Shown here one piece after another: positions 18,218 through 26,599 of a DNA stretch of 64,000 nucleotides (position 1 is the first letter of the stretch; every line of letters begins with the position of its first letter). The translations under genes were made by a program, and so were the position numbers. The notes under the pieces are model-generated. The model had not been told where the DNA came from, did no database searches, and worked only from the letters and a program-made list of their open reading frames with translations. The DNA comes from Desulfovibrio sp. DV (GTDB taxonomy: Bacteria; Desulfobacterota; Desulfovibrionia; Desulfovibrionales; Desulfovibrionaceae). Location: NCBI RefSeq assembly GCF_001936595.1, contig NZ_MLBG01000008.1:18073-82072 (forward strand). The letters run 5' to 3'.

Positions 18218-18925
18218 TCAAACAGGCAGAAACGGCATAGCAATGAAGTAGATTCCAAGAAGCGCGATCATTGCCCCGGCGGTTTTTCGGAACCAAGTTC
18301 CCCCGTGGCGCATGGCCCCATTTTCCAGCCAACGTTGGACCAGGGCCGTTGAACTGCCGGCCACCACGATGGGAAGACAGTGCCCAATTGCGAAGAGCAC
18401 AATGAGCACCACGCCGGTCAGGATCTTTTCCTGAATGGTGATGATGGCCAGGATGGGAGCAATAAAACCGAATGTACACGAACCCGACAGAACGCCGTAG
18501 GCCAAGCCGAGGAGAAACGCTCCGCCAACGCCCTTGACCTTGAGCTTGCCCATCATGCCGCCGGAGACCGAGCACTTGGCGACCCCCATCATGTCCAGGG
18601 AAACCCAAATCAGCACGGCTCCGACGAGGATAGTCCAATATGGGCCGACATCCCCAAGCATTCGCCCAAGGAGCGTACAGAGAATCCCGATGGTTGCTAT
18701 GGTCAGAAACAGGCCGGAGGTAAAGGCGACGGCATAGCGCGCCGCCTCCTGGCCATGGATGATTCTGCCTTGCCCGGCGACATAGCCAACGATCAAGGGG
18801 ATGGAAGCAAGGTGGCAGGGGCTGAAAAGAACACTTACCAGACCCCAGAGGAAACAGCCCAGCGCCGCAACGATGAGGCTGCCGGTCATCCAGGTGTTAA
18901 TAGCCAAGAAGAGCTGGTCAAGCAT
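18218..18925 (-). CDS. ccdA: CcdA/DsbD-type thiol transporter
   Basis: A 235-aa, six-helix membrane protein of the cytochrome c biogenesis/DsbD transmembrane family. Redox cysteines are visible in LFSPCHLAS (about residue 36) and GSCTFGFIAP (about residue 145), the pair that passes electrons from cytoplasmic thioredoxin to the periplasm. It starts just after the periplasmic thioredoxin gene (11-bp gap), so the two should form an electron-transfer unit. Length fits CcdA rather than full DsbD. Confidence 0.88.
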   Translation of the reverse strand: MLDQLFLAINTWMTGSLIVAALGCFLWGLVSVLFSPCHLASIPLIVGYVAGQGRIIHGQEAARYAVAFTSGLFLTIATIGILCTLLGRMLGDVGPYWTILVGAVLIWVSLDMMGVAKCSVSGGMMGKLKVKGVGGAFLLGLAYGVLSGSCTFGFIAPILAIITIQEKILTGVVLIVLFAIGHCLPIVVAGSSTALVQRWLENGAMRHGGTWFRKTAGAMIALLGIYFIAMPFLPV

Positions 18926-18936
18926 GTGGCACCACC

Positions 18937-19305
18937 TTAATCGGCCAGCAATTTATCAATCATCTCGGCAAATGGTTTTTGGTCCAAATAACCCTCGTGG
19001 CGATAAGTCTCTTTTCCGTTCTTATCGTAGAAGATTTGGGTTGGTATCGTTTTAATCCCAAATTTGGGAGCTTGGGCAGGATTTTCACGCACGTCAATGA
19101 ATACGACTGATGCTTTGCCCTGGTATTGCTTTTCCATGGCATCCAAGACGGGAACCATCATTTTGCAGGGGATACATGTCTTAGCGCCAAGATCGACAAC
19201 GGTTACCATCCCCTTGACCGGGACCTCAGGAACGGGCTCTGCGGCGAAGCAAATCCCAGCGCTCAGCACGGTGGCGAGAGCAAAACACATAGCAACATGT
19301 TTCAT
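18937..19305 (-). CDS. periplasmic thioredoxin-like protein
   Basis: A 122-aa thioredoxin fold with a signal peptide (MKHVAMCFALATVLSAGICFA) and active site CIPC (AKTCIPCKMMVP). A cis-proline loop, TIPTQIFYD, is present. It is the likely periplasmic partner of CcdA encoded next. The ATG at 19305 is chosen because GAGG lies 8 bp upstream; the frame extends four codons to a TTG that has no site. Substrates are unknown; the nearby small cysteine-rich protein is one candidate. Confidence 0.88.
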   Translation of the reverse strand: MKHVAMCFALATVLSAGICFAAEPVPEVPVKGMVTVVDLGAKTCIPCKMMVPVLDAMEKQYQGKASVVFIDVRENPAQAPKFGIKTIPTQIFYDKNGKETYRHEGYLDQKPFAEMIDKLLAD

Positions 19306-19706
19306 AGCGTTCCTCAATTGAAAGTAGTTTGTATAACAAGCAGGAATTATGCCACAATTTTAATCGTGCATTTTCAGTATCTTGTCGAATGATCCTCCTT
19401 TGTCGTGTAGTATGTGAAAAATTACTATACACATTGAACAGTCTCTGTGTCTAAATAATAGACACATTATATGGATATATCATACTTAAACGCTATACAT
19501 AGAGAGTTCTCACAACACCTTGATTTGATCGTGCATGGTGCTTTTCTCCCGTACCTACGCGGCGACCTGACCGAATCTTTAAATGTGTGCGCATCCGGAT
19601 GGTCCCGGGAACAGGCTGCTCCAGGGCGTCAGCCGCAGGCAGCAGATGGCCAAACCAACCAAGAAGAGAGGACCCTCTCCTTCTATGGGTTTCGAAGACC
19701 TGCCGC
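19306..19706. other. intergenic region between two thioredoxin-like genes
   Basis: About 400 bp with no convincing gene on either strand. The part next to 19305 is AT-rich and should hold the promoter for the thioredoxin-CcdA genes. Near 19661-19684 an imperfect hairpin (GAAGAGAGG...CTCTCCTTC) may end transcription from the arsenic-side operon (minus strand). Confidence 0.4.
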
Positions 19707-19937
19707 CTACTTCAGCCAGGAAAGAACGTCCCCTTTGGATGGCACTTTGCCCACCACTTTGACCTCGCCATCAATGACGACTGCCGGAGTAGAAAATACG
19801 CCAAAACTGGCGATCTGCTGAAAATCCGCAATTTTTTCCACCGTGGCGTCAACTCCAGATTCCTTGACGGCCTCCAAGACAATTTTTTCTGCTTCTTTGC
19901 ATTTGGCGCATCCGGGACCAAGAACCTTGATTTCCAT
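19707..19937 (-). CDS. small thioredoxin-like disulfide protein (CAKC)
   Basis: A 76-aa protein of the redox-active disulfide protein/MTH895-type thioredoxin family: MEIKVLGPGCAKCKEAEK with active cysteines C10 and C13, and a cis-proline in FSTPAVVIDGE. It is cytoplasmic and complete for its family. It lies 37 bp after the permease gene in what looks like one ArsR-controlled operon; such proteins often accompany ArsP-type permeases. Confidence 0.88.
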   Translation of the reverse strand: MEIKVLGPGCAKCKEAEKIVLEAVKESGVDATVEKIADFQQIASFGVFSTPAVVIDGEVKVVGKVPSKGDVLSWLK

Positions 19938-19974
19938 GGCTTTCCTCCAATGATTGATTTCGCGTTACAAATTG

Positions 19975-21063
19975 TTAGTAGAGATAATTGAAAAGGTATC
20001 CCACAAAAGCAATTCCCAACCCAACAACTCCAGCAAAAACCATGATAAGTCGCGGCTTGAGTACTTTCCTTAAGATGATCATTTCAGGCAATGACAAAGC
20101 AATCACTGCCATCATGAACGCCAGAACGGTGCCGAGCGCTGCGCCTTTACCCAGGAGCGCCTCAACTACCGGGACGATGCCCGCCGCGTTCGAATACATG
20201 GGTATGCCGATCAGGACGGCCGCCGGCACGGACCACCAAGCGTCCTTGCCCATGATGGAGGCCATGAAGCCTTCAGGTACGTAACCGTGGATGCCTGCGC
20301 CCACGGCGATACCGATCACAACGTAAATCCAGACCTTGCCGACGATATCCTTGACGGCATGAAAGCCTGCTTCGATCCGATCCGTCCAGGTCTGTTCATC
20401 GAGGGGCAAGACCGAGGGATCGGTCCGAATTTTCATGACCCAATCTTCGACATATGGCTCCAGATTGAGCTTGCCGAGCACCCAGCCCGCAACGATAGCA
20501 ATGGCCAACCCGGTGCCGAGATAGAGGGCGGCCACCTTCCAGCCGAGTAGGCCGTAGAGCAGAACCAGGGCGATCTCATTGACCATGGGAGCCGAGATCA
20601 GAAAGGAAAAGGTCACGCCCATGGGGACGCCTGCCGTAACGAAGCCAATAAAGAGCGGAACTGCCGAGCAGGAGCAAAAGGGCGTGACGATGCCGAGCAA
20701 GGCGGCCAGCACGTTGCCAGCCGATTCACGCTTGCCGGCCAGTACGCGCCGAGTACGCTCCGGTGTGAAAAAGGTGCGGATGACACCTACCCCAAAGACC
20801 ACCAGGGTCAGCAACATGAGCACCTTGGGTGTGTCATAGAGCAGGAATTCGACGGAGTCGCCAAGGTGGCTCCCCTGGGCGATCCCCAGGACATCATAGG
20901 TCAGCAGACGGGAAAACCCGGGCAGCATTCCGTACACCACCCACCAGACGACCAGGGCCGGCGCAAGCAGCAAAAGATAGCGGACAAGCTTCCCGTTGTG
21001 CGGGTGTGCGCTTTCAGCCACAGCTTCTTTGGTACAGCAGGTCATTTTTCCAAGTGGTTCCAT
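19975..21063 (-). CDS. ArsP/DUF318-type permease
   Basis: A 362-aa polytopic permease of the ArsP_1 family (about eight to ten helices). The hallmark TPFCSCSAVPLFIGF lies near residue 120, with a second half-repeat around PMYSNAAGIVPV. Family members export trivalent organoarsenicals or are linked with redox-active disulfide proteins. An extra CC pair near the N-terminus (MTCCTKEA) might bind metalloid. The substrate is not settled by sequence; methylated arsenic is attractive because ArsM is in the same island. Confidence 0.83.
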   Translation of the reverse strand: MEPLGKMTCCTKEAVAESAHPHNGKLVRYLLLLAPALVVWWVVYGMLPGFSRLLTYDVLGIAQGSHLGDSVEFLLYDTPKVLMLLTLVVFGVGVIRTFFTPERTRRVLAGKRESAGNVLAALLGIVTPFCSCSAVPLFIGFVTAGVPMGVTFSFLISAPMVNEIALVLLYGLLGWKVAALYLGTGLAIAIVAGWVLGKLNLEPYVEDWVMKIRTDPSVLPLDEQTWTDRIEAGFHAVKDIVGKVWIYVVIGIAVGAGIHGYVPEGFMASIMGKDAWWSVPAAVLIGIPMYSNAAGIVPVVEALLGKGAALGTVLAFMMAVIALSLPEMIILRKVLKPRLIMVFAGVVGLGIAFVGYLFNYLY

Positions 21064-21148
21064 ACAAACATCTCCTCAATTGCCGCTTACGTGGCAGGAC
21101 CGACGGAGCAGCCCACCAGATTCACGCAGGCCCTTCGTGGAAAAATGG

Positions 21149-21532
21149 TCAGGACAGATTGGCGAAATGCGGGGCCGTGGCCATGGCCGCCGTCAGCACA
21201 CGCTCTTCGGTCACGGGGCTTTCCCCTTTTTTAAAACCCAGATCAGCCAATTGCACATGGGCGAAGTCGGTGAATCCGGCCTCTTCCAGCGACTTGCGGG
21301 CGCAGTTAAGGGGACAGCCATCAATGGCCACGATCTTGGACGCTGCTTCCGTGGTCTTGAGGATGCCGCTGACGCGACCGCCGATACCGGCCAGACAGAA
21401 CATCTTGGCCACACCCTCCGCTGTGAGTTTCCTAGCAACTTGATCAGCCAAGGCCCCGACATCGGCACCGCCGGAACAAGCGAATACGAGTTTGGGAGCG
21501 GCGGAACAGCAGCAGCTTTTTTTCTCGGACAT
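21149..21532 (-). CDS. DGC-domain putative zinc-binding protein
   Basis: A 127-aa DGC-domain protein, start ATG 21532 (MSEKKSCCC). A Cys cluster at the N-terminus, FACSGGADVG, an FCLAGIGG segment and the signature IDGCPLNCARK are visible. The biochemical role of the family is unknown; it recurs next to ArsR regulators and permeases. An ArsR-type operator lies about 70 bp upstream. The frame extends to 21691, but that part overlaps the arsR end and the operator. Confidence 0.83.
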   Translation of the reverse strand: MSEKKSCCCSAAPKLVFACSGGADVGALADQVARKLTAEGVAKMFCLAGIGGRVSGILKTTEAASKIVAIDGCPLNCARKSLEEAGFTDFAHVQLADLGFKKGESPVTEERVLTAAMATAPHFANLS

Positions 21533-21599
21533 GATTTTATCTCCAGTGTTTTGCCAAGACGACCTCCAGCAAGGGGTAATCTTGACGGTGTTTGTATGT

Positions 21600-21615
21600 T
21601 TTGCCAAATAGCAAA
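21600..21615. promoter_or_regulatory. ArsR-type operator, second copy
   Basis: TTTGC-CAAATA-GCAAA is an inverted repeat with the same 6-nt spacing as the box before arsR. It sits between the arsR stop and the DGC gene start, suggesting a second repressible promoter inside the operon. Confidence 0.6.
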
Positions 21616-21632
21616 GTATAAGCGCAAAAAAA

Positions 21633-21947
21633 TTACCCGGGATTCGACTCTGAACACTCGCATGGAGGGTGCGAATAAACACCTTTAACACATGAGAAAA
21701 GTTGCAACACGCAAGGGGTAAGCAGGCGATAGTAGACCTGCATCCCCCTTTTATCCGAAGCTATGATCCCTGCTTCGCGAAGCTGACTTAAATGCTTGGA
21801 AATTGTCGAGATATCCGCGCCGACCATCTTCGTCAATTCGCAGACACATCGTTCGCCGCGCGAAAGCTCGTCAACAATAAACAGGCGGGTTTCATGGCCT
21901 AATGCCTTGAAGACCTTGACTTGTGACGAAAATTTTCGCGTTGGCAT
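21633..21947 (-). CDS. ArsR-family metalloregulator
   Basis: A 104-aa winged-helix repressor. The helix-turn-helix reads VGADISTISKHLSQLREAGII. C34 and C36 (ERCVCEL) match the arsenic-binding CVC of ArsR sensors. Additional cysteines follow in the C-terminal part (TPCVLQLFSC, PPCECS), possibly a second ligand set. It probably represses itself and the DGC-permease-thioredoxin genes through the inverted repeats at 21976 and 21600. Confidence 0.9.
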   Translation of the reverse strand: MPTRKFSSQVKVFKALGHETRLFIVDELSRGERCVCELTKMVGADISTISKHLSQLREAGIIASDKRGMQVYYRLLTPCVLQLFSCVKGVYSHPPCECSESNPG

Positions 21948-21975
21948 CGACTCTCCATTTTCCAGTCATTTTCTA

Positions 21976-21993
21976 TTTGGCAAAATAGCCAAA
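21976..21993. promoter_or_regulatory. ArsR-type operator upstream of arsR
   Basis: A perfect inverted repeat, TTTGGC-AAAATA-GCCAAA, lies 28 bp before the arsR start codon, where the promoter must be. Its half-site recurs in weakened form at 21600-21615. Autoregulation is the natural reading. Confidence 0.7.
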
Positions 21994-22133
21994 AGCAAGC
22001 CCTTGTCAAGCTCCTTCTCGCAGCGGGAGCGGATTTGATTGTCGCTCAACCGAAAACGCATTCCTGACAATTTTGCTTCAAAGAAAAGGCTGTTATCTAC
22101 CATATTCGCAACCGGCTGCCCATGTTGTTAATA

Positions 22134-23543
22134 TTATACCTGTGCAGGCACACCAAAATCAGTATGTTTAAATTTGTCAACACTCTGGATACCATCGCAG
22201 CAATCGTGGAACTCTCCAAATTCATCTTCTTGCCCCATGCATTGAAGGAGTCCCATGTTCCATAAGCAATCGCCGCAGGGAACTGTTTCGCCGTAACAGT
22301 CATATTCGAAATCAATGCTATTGATATCTTCACAGGGATACACATTGCATCCAGGGCAATGTGGGTATCTTTTCTGCATGACATCAGCACGAAATGCTTT
22401 ATACTTCGAGCTATTCCATATTTCAGATAGCGAATCCTGGGATAAATCTCCGAATACTTTATGAGCGACTTGCTTCTCTCTCCCATAGAAATAGCAGTTA
22501 AAGCTTCGCCAGAGGAAATGGCACGGAGACACCTTGCCATCCCAGGCAATAAACGCACCTCCCTGTTTGACTCCCAAACAGGCGTGCCCGTTGACTGGCC
22601 TTACAGACGGCAGAAGAAGCCGAAGGCCAACAGCACCGGCAACGGCCTCTGCCTTGCGGAATACCGCCTCCACCGGACCAACATCATCGCCATCGGTCAG
22701 ATTCGCAACATGCAAAGGAATATCATTTTCAAGTGCCTGGGATACCATCCGTTGGACAAAACGCACCAATGTTAGTTCTTGCGGCGTTTTGTGATACTTC
22801 CACAGCACATTGAAATATTGCGTAATATCTATGCCCTCTTGGCGCGCCCTGTCAGACCAAGCCTTGTAAAAATACTTCGCCGAATTTGTATTGATGCCAA
22901 AGACCGTCTGATTCGCCAGCGCAGAACTAAAAGGCAAAACATGGGACACGACAAGCCTGCTTACGCCACGTTTGGCAAGCCATGCAATGATCGCAGGAAG
23001 TTCAGCGATGTTATCACGCATGACAACGAACTCCGCGCCGACCTCCAACGTGTTTCCCGGGTGTTCCTTTTTCGCTTGAGCCAAAGCAGTCAGGGCTCGT
23101 TCAATATGCCCCAGACTGCCTCCACCCCGCACGGCCTTGAAAAGCTCGGGAGAAGTCGAGTCCACGGAAAGAAAGATTCTGTCCAGCCCGGCCGCAATGA
23201 GCGAAGAACTGCGAGCCGTGTCGAGCAGATGCCCGTTTGTTTGAAAACCAACCCAGCTTTGGGCGGGCATCAGGCGTTTGCCCGTCCTAATGAATTCTTC
23301 GAGCAGCGGATGCATGAGCGGCTCACCTATGCCATTGAGGACCAGGGCTTGCAGGTGCTCAAATTCGGGCGCTAACGCAGTAAAAGTTTCTGGAAGCATG
23401 TCGCCGTCAATTGACGGCGCAGATCCGGATTGCTTCACGCAGAAGGCGCAACGAAGATTGCATCTGGAAGTCACCTCGACAAAGAGTCGCGAAGGGTGGT
23501 CTCGCTGCGACAGGTCATCGTGTGTGTTGTCAGCATTTGTCAT
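22134..23543 (-). CDS. radical SAM/SPASM maturase
   Basis: A 469-aa radical SAM enzyme. The iron-sulfur triad is C28, C32 and C35 (SRCNLRCAFC); a SAM-site glycine motif follows (LNGIGEPLMHP). The C-terminal part has a SPASM-like cysteine set (GKVSPCHFLW, PHCPGCNVYPC, GDCLW, DCCDGIQSVD), enough for auxiliary clusters. SPASM enzymes modify ribosomal peptides or mature metalloenzymes. The next gene upstream encodes an NHLP-leader protein, the likely substrate. The start at 23543 is chosen because GAGG lies 6 bp before it; the frame opens at 23567 without a site. Confidence 0.87.
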   Translation of the reverse strand: MTNADNTHDDLSQRDHPSRLFVEVTSRCNLRCAFCVKQSGSAPSIDGDMLPETFTALAPEFEHLQALVLNGIGEPLMHPLLEEFIRTGKRLMPAQSWVGFQTNGHLLDTARSSSLIAAGLDRIFLSVDSTSPELFKAVRGGGSLGHIERALTALAQAKKEHPGNTLEVGAEFVVMRDNIAELPAIIAWLAKRGVSRLVVSHVLPFSSALANQTVFGINTNSAKYFYKAWSDRARQEGIDITQYFNVLWKYHKTPQELTLVRFVQRMVSQALENDIPLHVANLTDGDDVGPVEAVFRKAEAVAGAVGLRLLLPSVRPVNGHACLGVKQGGAFIAWDGKVSPCHFLWRSFNCYFYGREKQVAHKVFGDLSQDSLSEIWNSSKYKAFRADVMQKRYPHCPGCNVYPCEDINSIDFEYDCYGETVPCGDCLWNMGLLQCMGQEDEFGEFHDCCDGIQSVDKFKHTDFGVPAQV

Positions 23544-23592
23544 TACGCGCCTCGATGGATAGCACATTCATAAAGTACGCTGCCTAGCGGTT

Positions 23593-23925
23593 TCAAACAC
23601 TGAGTATGGCAGCGCTTGCTGGATTATTACTTGGCACATCCTGCCGCAGGATTTTTGCATTTTTTGGATCACACCCTTGGACTTCGACCCCATTAACTTC
23701 GCACACTGCCACATATGGACTCAAGAACTTTACGCTCTCCCTGTGATTTGGTAAAATGAGCCACACTTCTGTTGGTGTTGATTCTACAACATGAACTGTG
23801 ACGCCTTCTGGGACAAGCACGCCTTCCTCAGCCAAAACTATATTGGGTTCAGTAAGTAATCTGTTTTTATACTCAATGTTGGAAACAGATTTTTTAACAA
23901 TCAAATCCCAATTGTTGATATCCAT
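23593..23925 (-). CDS. NHLP (nitrile-hydratase-like leader) protein, candidate radical-SAM substrate
   Basis: A 110-aa protein, start ATG 23925 behind AGGAGGAC. Residues 6-59 follow the nitrile hydratase alpha-like leader pattern: W6, YKNRLLTEP, EEGVLVPEGV, VVESTPTEVWLILP. The rest (60-110) has two cysteines, C75 and C85 (VAVCEVNGVEVQGCDP), and ends PASAAILSV; the nitrile-hydratase metal motif is absent. Proteins with this leader are often precursors of modified peptides. It lies 49 bp upstream of the radical SAM gene. Whether it is cleaved, or is itself a modified metal-binding protein, cannot be told from sequence. Confidence 0.75.
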   Translation of the reverse strand: MDINNWDLIVKKSVSNIEYKNRLLTEPNIVLAEEGVLVPEGVTVHVVESTPTEVWLILPNHRESVKFLSPYVAVCEVNGVEVQGCDPKNAKILRQDVPSNNPASAAILSV

Positions 23926-24067
23926 GTTGTCCTCCTGATTTAACAAAATTCATGAAACCGATATGGCAGCAACAGTAAAAATTTAGTGAGCTTACTTCAT
24001 TTATCTCAAAAACAATTTGAGACAGATGACGTAGGGTATATGGCCGAAAGATGCATGCGTTTTCATG

Positions 24068-25165
24068 TTACCGCTTGGGCGGACAGGCGACATGACAAAC
24101 ACCGGTCAGCGTTTCCACCGCGTAGGAAAAATACTTGCGCTTAAAATACAAGGCGACGTTGACGAGGGCAATCAGCACTGGGACTTCCACAAGCGGTCCG
24201 ATCACTGCGGCAAAGGCCTCGCCGGAATCGATGCCGAAAACGGCAATGGCTACCGCTATGGCCAGCTCAAAATTGTTCGATGCCGCGGTAAAACTGAGCG
24301 TCGTCGACTGTTCGTAGGTTGCTCCGGCCTTGGCCGAGAGATAAAACGACGCCAAAAACATGAGCAAAAAATAGATGCCCAGGGGAATGGCTATGCGCAC
24401 GACGTCGAACGGCAACTGCACGATGTATTCGCCCTTGAGCGAAAACATCACCAGGATGGTAAAGAGCAGAAAAACGAGGGTCAGCGGGCTGATTTTTGGG
24501 ACGAGGACGGTTTCATACCATTGTTCGCCCTTCATTTTGAGTCCGACAAACCGCGTGATCATGCCGGCAATAAACGGTATGCCAAGATAGATGAAGACGC
24601 TTTCGGCGATCTGTCCCATGGAGATGTCGACCACAACACCCTCAAGACCGAACACCTTGGGCAGCACTGTGATGAAAAAATAGGCGTAGACCGAAAAGAA
24701 AAGAACCTGAAAGATGGAATTGAAAGCCACCAATCCGGCGCAGTATTCCCGGTCGCCCTGGGCCAGATCGTTCCAAACGATGACCATGGCGATGCAGCGG
24801 GCCAGTCCGATGAGAATCAGACCGACCATGTATTCGTGATGCCCTGAGAGGAATGTGATGGCCAGGAAGAACATCAGCACCGGGCCGATGATCCAGTTCT
24901 GCACCAGCGAAAGGGCAAGCACTTTCCCGTTTCGAAAAACCTGCCCCAATTGCTCGTACTTCACCTTGGCCAGCGGTGGGTACATCATCAAAATGAGACC
25001 AAGAGCTATGGGGATATTGGTTGTCCCCACCTGAAAGGCATTAATGATGTCTTTCGTTCCAGGATATAAATACCCCATCCCGACGCCGACAAACATGGCG
25101 GCAAAAATCCACACCGTCAGGAAGCGATCAAGAAATGACAGTTTTTTTACAACGCTCTCACTCAT
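24068..25165 (-). CDS. acr3: ACR3-family arsenite efflux transporter
   Basis: A 365-aa, ten-helix arsenite/antiporter protein of the ACR3 (bile/arsenite/riboflavin) superfamily. Conserved segments are [15 protein letters not shown], the helix with [22 protein letters not shown] (family cysteine included), and [15 protein letters not shown] near residue 295. It exports As(III) to the periplasm. It follows its own arsR gene by 21 bp. Complete and typical. Confidence 0.93.
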   Translation of the reverse strand: MSESVVKKLSFLDRFLTVWIFAAMFVGVGMGYLYPGTKDIINAFQVGTTNIPIALGLILMMYPPLAKVKYEQLGQVFRNGKVLALSLVQNWIIGPVLMFFLAITFLSGHHEYMVGLILIGLARCIAMVIVWNDLAQGDREYCAGLVAFNSIFQVLFFSVYAYFFITVLPKVFGLEGVVVDISMGQIAESVFIYLGIPFIAGMITRFVGLKMKGEQWYETVLVPKISPLTLVFLLFTILVMFSLKGEYIVQLPFDVVRIAIPLGIYFLLMFLASFYLSAKAGATYEQSTTLSFTAASNNFELAIAVAIAVFGIDSGEAFAAVIGPLVEVPVLIALVNVALYFKRKYFSYAVETLTGVCHVACPPKR

Positions 25166-25186
25166 GACGATCCTCCTGGGCCATAC

Positions 25187-25534
25187 TCAGCCGCAGTGTC
25201 CAGTCAATTTCGTTTTGAGGTGCTGCCGCAGGCGCGCCTCATCCCACCGTGCCGTTTCAGAGTCGCCGAGGTGCTCCTGCAGGACGTCCATCACTTTGAT
25301 GAGGACGGTTTGACGCGGGGTGGACAATTTGTAGTGCATCCACTTGCCGGCGCGCCGACCGCTCACCCACTGCTCTTTTTTCAAGAAACTCAAATGTCTT
25401 GACACTTTGGGCTGTGGCACATCGAGTGCTTCCATCAAATCGCAGACGCACAACTCGCCGTGCCGCAACAGGTTGAGCAACCGCAGCCGGGTCGGATCTG
25501 CCAGGGCCTTGAATCCTGCAGCAAGTTCATTCAT
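25187..25534 (-). CDS. arsR: ArsR-family arsenic repressor
   Basis: A 115-aa repressor with the ArsR winged helix (VPQPKVSRHLSFLKKEQWVSG) and the As(III)-binding C29-x-C31 motif (ELCVCDLM). First gene of the arsR-acr3 unit, so it should derepress acr3 when arsenite binds. It is clearly distinct from the ArsR at 21633. The start at 25534 (MNELAAGFKALADPTRLRLL) is standard for the family, 12 bp from the operator-like palindrome. Confidence 0.93.
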   Translation of the reverse strand: MNELAAGFKALADPTRLRLLNLLRHGELCVCDLMEALDVPQPKVSRHLSFLKKEQWVSGRRAGKWMHYKLSTPRQTVLIKVMDVLQEHLGDSETARWDEARLRQHLKTKLTGHCG

Positions 25535-25546
25535 GCTTCACCATGT

Positions 25547-25562
25547 ATTCGCTTAGGCGAAT
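25547..25562. promoter_or_regulatory. operator-like palindrome upstream of arsR-acr3
   Basis: A perfect inverted repeat, ATTCGC-TTAG-GCGAAT, lies 12 bp before the arsR start. Position and symmetry fit an autoregulatory ArsR site; its sequence is unlike the TTTGGC boxes of the other ArsR, so the two repressors should not cross-regulate. Confidence 0.7.
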
Positions 25563-25834
25563 TTGTCAAGAGGCGAAATCAACCCGCCCGGGCCTATCCC
25601 GGCAGCTCGCAATTTGTAAGCCATGCTCTGGCTCCACCCATTTCACCGCGTCACCCTTCTCCCCGGACGCTTTCGAAGGGAAGCATTTTCTTGCCAAAGA
25701 AGGAACGCTGTTTCTTTGCCCCCCCCTTGTCACATTCGTAATATTCGGATACGCAAATATTAAAGTCACACGAAAACTTAGTATCCCGTGCCAGTCGTCG
25801 TCTCCTCGAAAACCGCCAGGAAAGGGGAAACTTC

Positions 25835-26587
25835 ATGAGTCCAAGCCTCCCTTCTGAAGACCTGCTTGTCCGCATGCACCGGGAATTGGCCCGGGCACTG
25901 GCCAAGGACCCGGACAAGGTCAAATGGGTCATGGTCATTGACTTGGCCCGGTGCATCGGCTGCCATGCCTGCGCCGTGGCCTGCGTGTCGGAAAACAAGC
26001 TGCCGCCTGGGGTGGTCTATCGACCGGTCATGGAAGAAGAAATTGGCGTTTACCCCAATGTCCGTCGCCGCTTCCTGCCCAGGCCCTGCATGCAGTGCGA
26101 AAATCCGCCCTGCGTGGCCGTGTGCCCGGTCACAGCCACCTGGAAAAACAAACAAGGCGTTACCGTCATCGACTACGACCGCTGCATCGGTTGCCGCTAC
26201 TGCCTGACCGCCTGTCCCTATGGCGCGCGCTGCTCGGATTTTGCCGGCTTCTACACCAACGCCACAGCCGAGGCCGACGGCCTGCTTCTCGGCCGCAAGG
26301 CAGCCGCCAAGGGGTACGAGGATGCCGCCACCCCGGAATATGGCAAGGCCTGGCCCCCACGCGGCCATGGCTCACCTATCGGCAACGCCCGGAAATGCCA
26401 TTTCTGCCAGCACCGTCTGGCCGTGGGCCAACTGCCCTCCTGCGTCACCTCCTGCATCGGCCGGGCCACGGTCTTTGGCGACGCCAACGACCCCGCGTCC
26501 TATGTCCGGGAATGCATGGGGTCGCCGCGCGTGTTCCGGCTCAAAGAAGAGCAGGGCACCCAACCCAACGTCTACTATCTGGCTTAA
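25835..26587 (+). CDS. ttrB: 4Fe-4S dicluster electron-transfer subunit (TtrB-like)
   Basis: A 250-aa ferredoxin-type subunit with sixteen cysteines in four groups ([42 protein letters not shown]...CVTSC), enough for four [4Fe-4S] clusters. It passes electrons from the NrfD-type membrane subunit to the molybdoenzyme. No signal peptide; it would be exported with the TAT-targeted partner. First of three adjacent genes in the order B-C-A, the same as the ttrBCA operon of enterobacteria. GC-rich, unlike the upstream ars promoter region. Confidence 0.85.
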   Translation: MSPSLPSEDLLVRMHRELARALAKDPDKVKWVMVIDLARCIGCHACAVACVSENKLPPGVVYRPVMEEEIGVYPNVRRRFLPRPCMQCENPPCVAVCPVTATWKNKQGVTVIDYDRCIGCRYCLTACPYGARCSDFAGFYTNATAEADGLLLGRKAAAKGYEDAATPEYGKAWPPRGHGSPIGNARKCHFCQHRLAVGQLPSCVTSCIGRATVFGDANDPASYVRECMGSPRVFRLKEEQGTQPNVYYLA

Positions 26588-26599
26588 GGGAGGTGCGAT

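Noticed and set aside
18218..18638. Upstream extension of the 142-aa cysteine-rich protein
   Set aside because: This part is the shadow of ccdA on the same strand in another frame; the protein has its own start and ribosome site at 18179.
25563..25834. Molybdenum-cofactor riboswitch upstream of ttrB
   Set aside because: I looked for the conserved motif and could not support it; only unstructured GC-rich leader sequence was seen.
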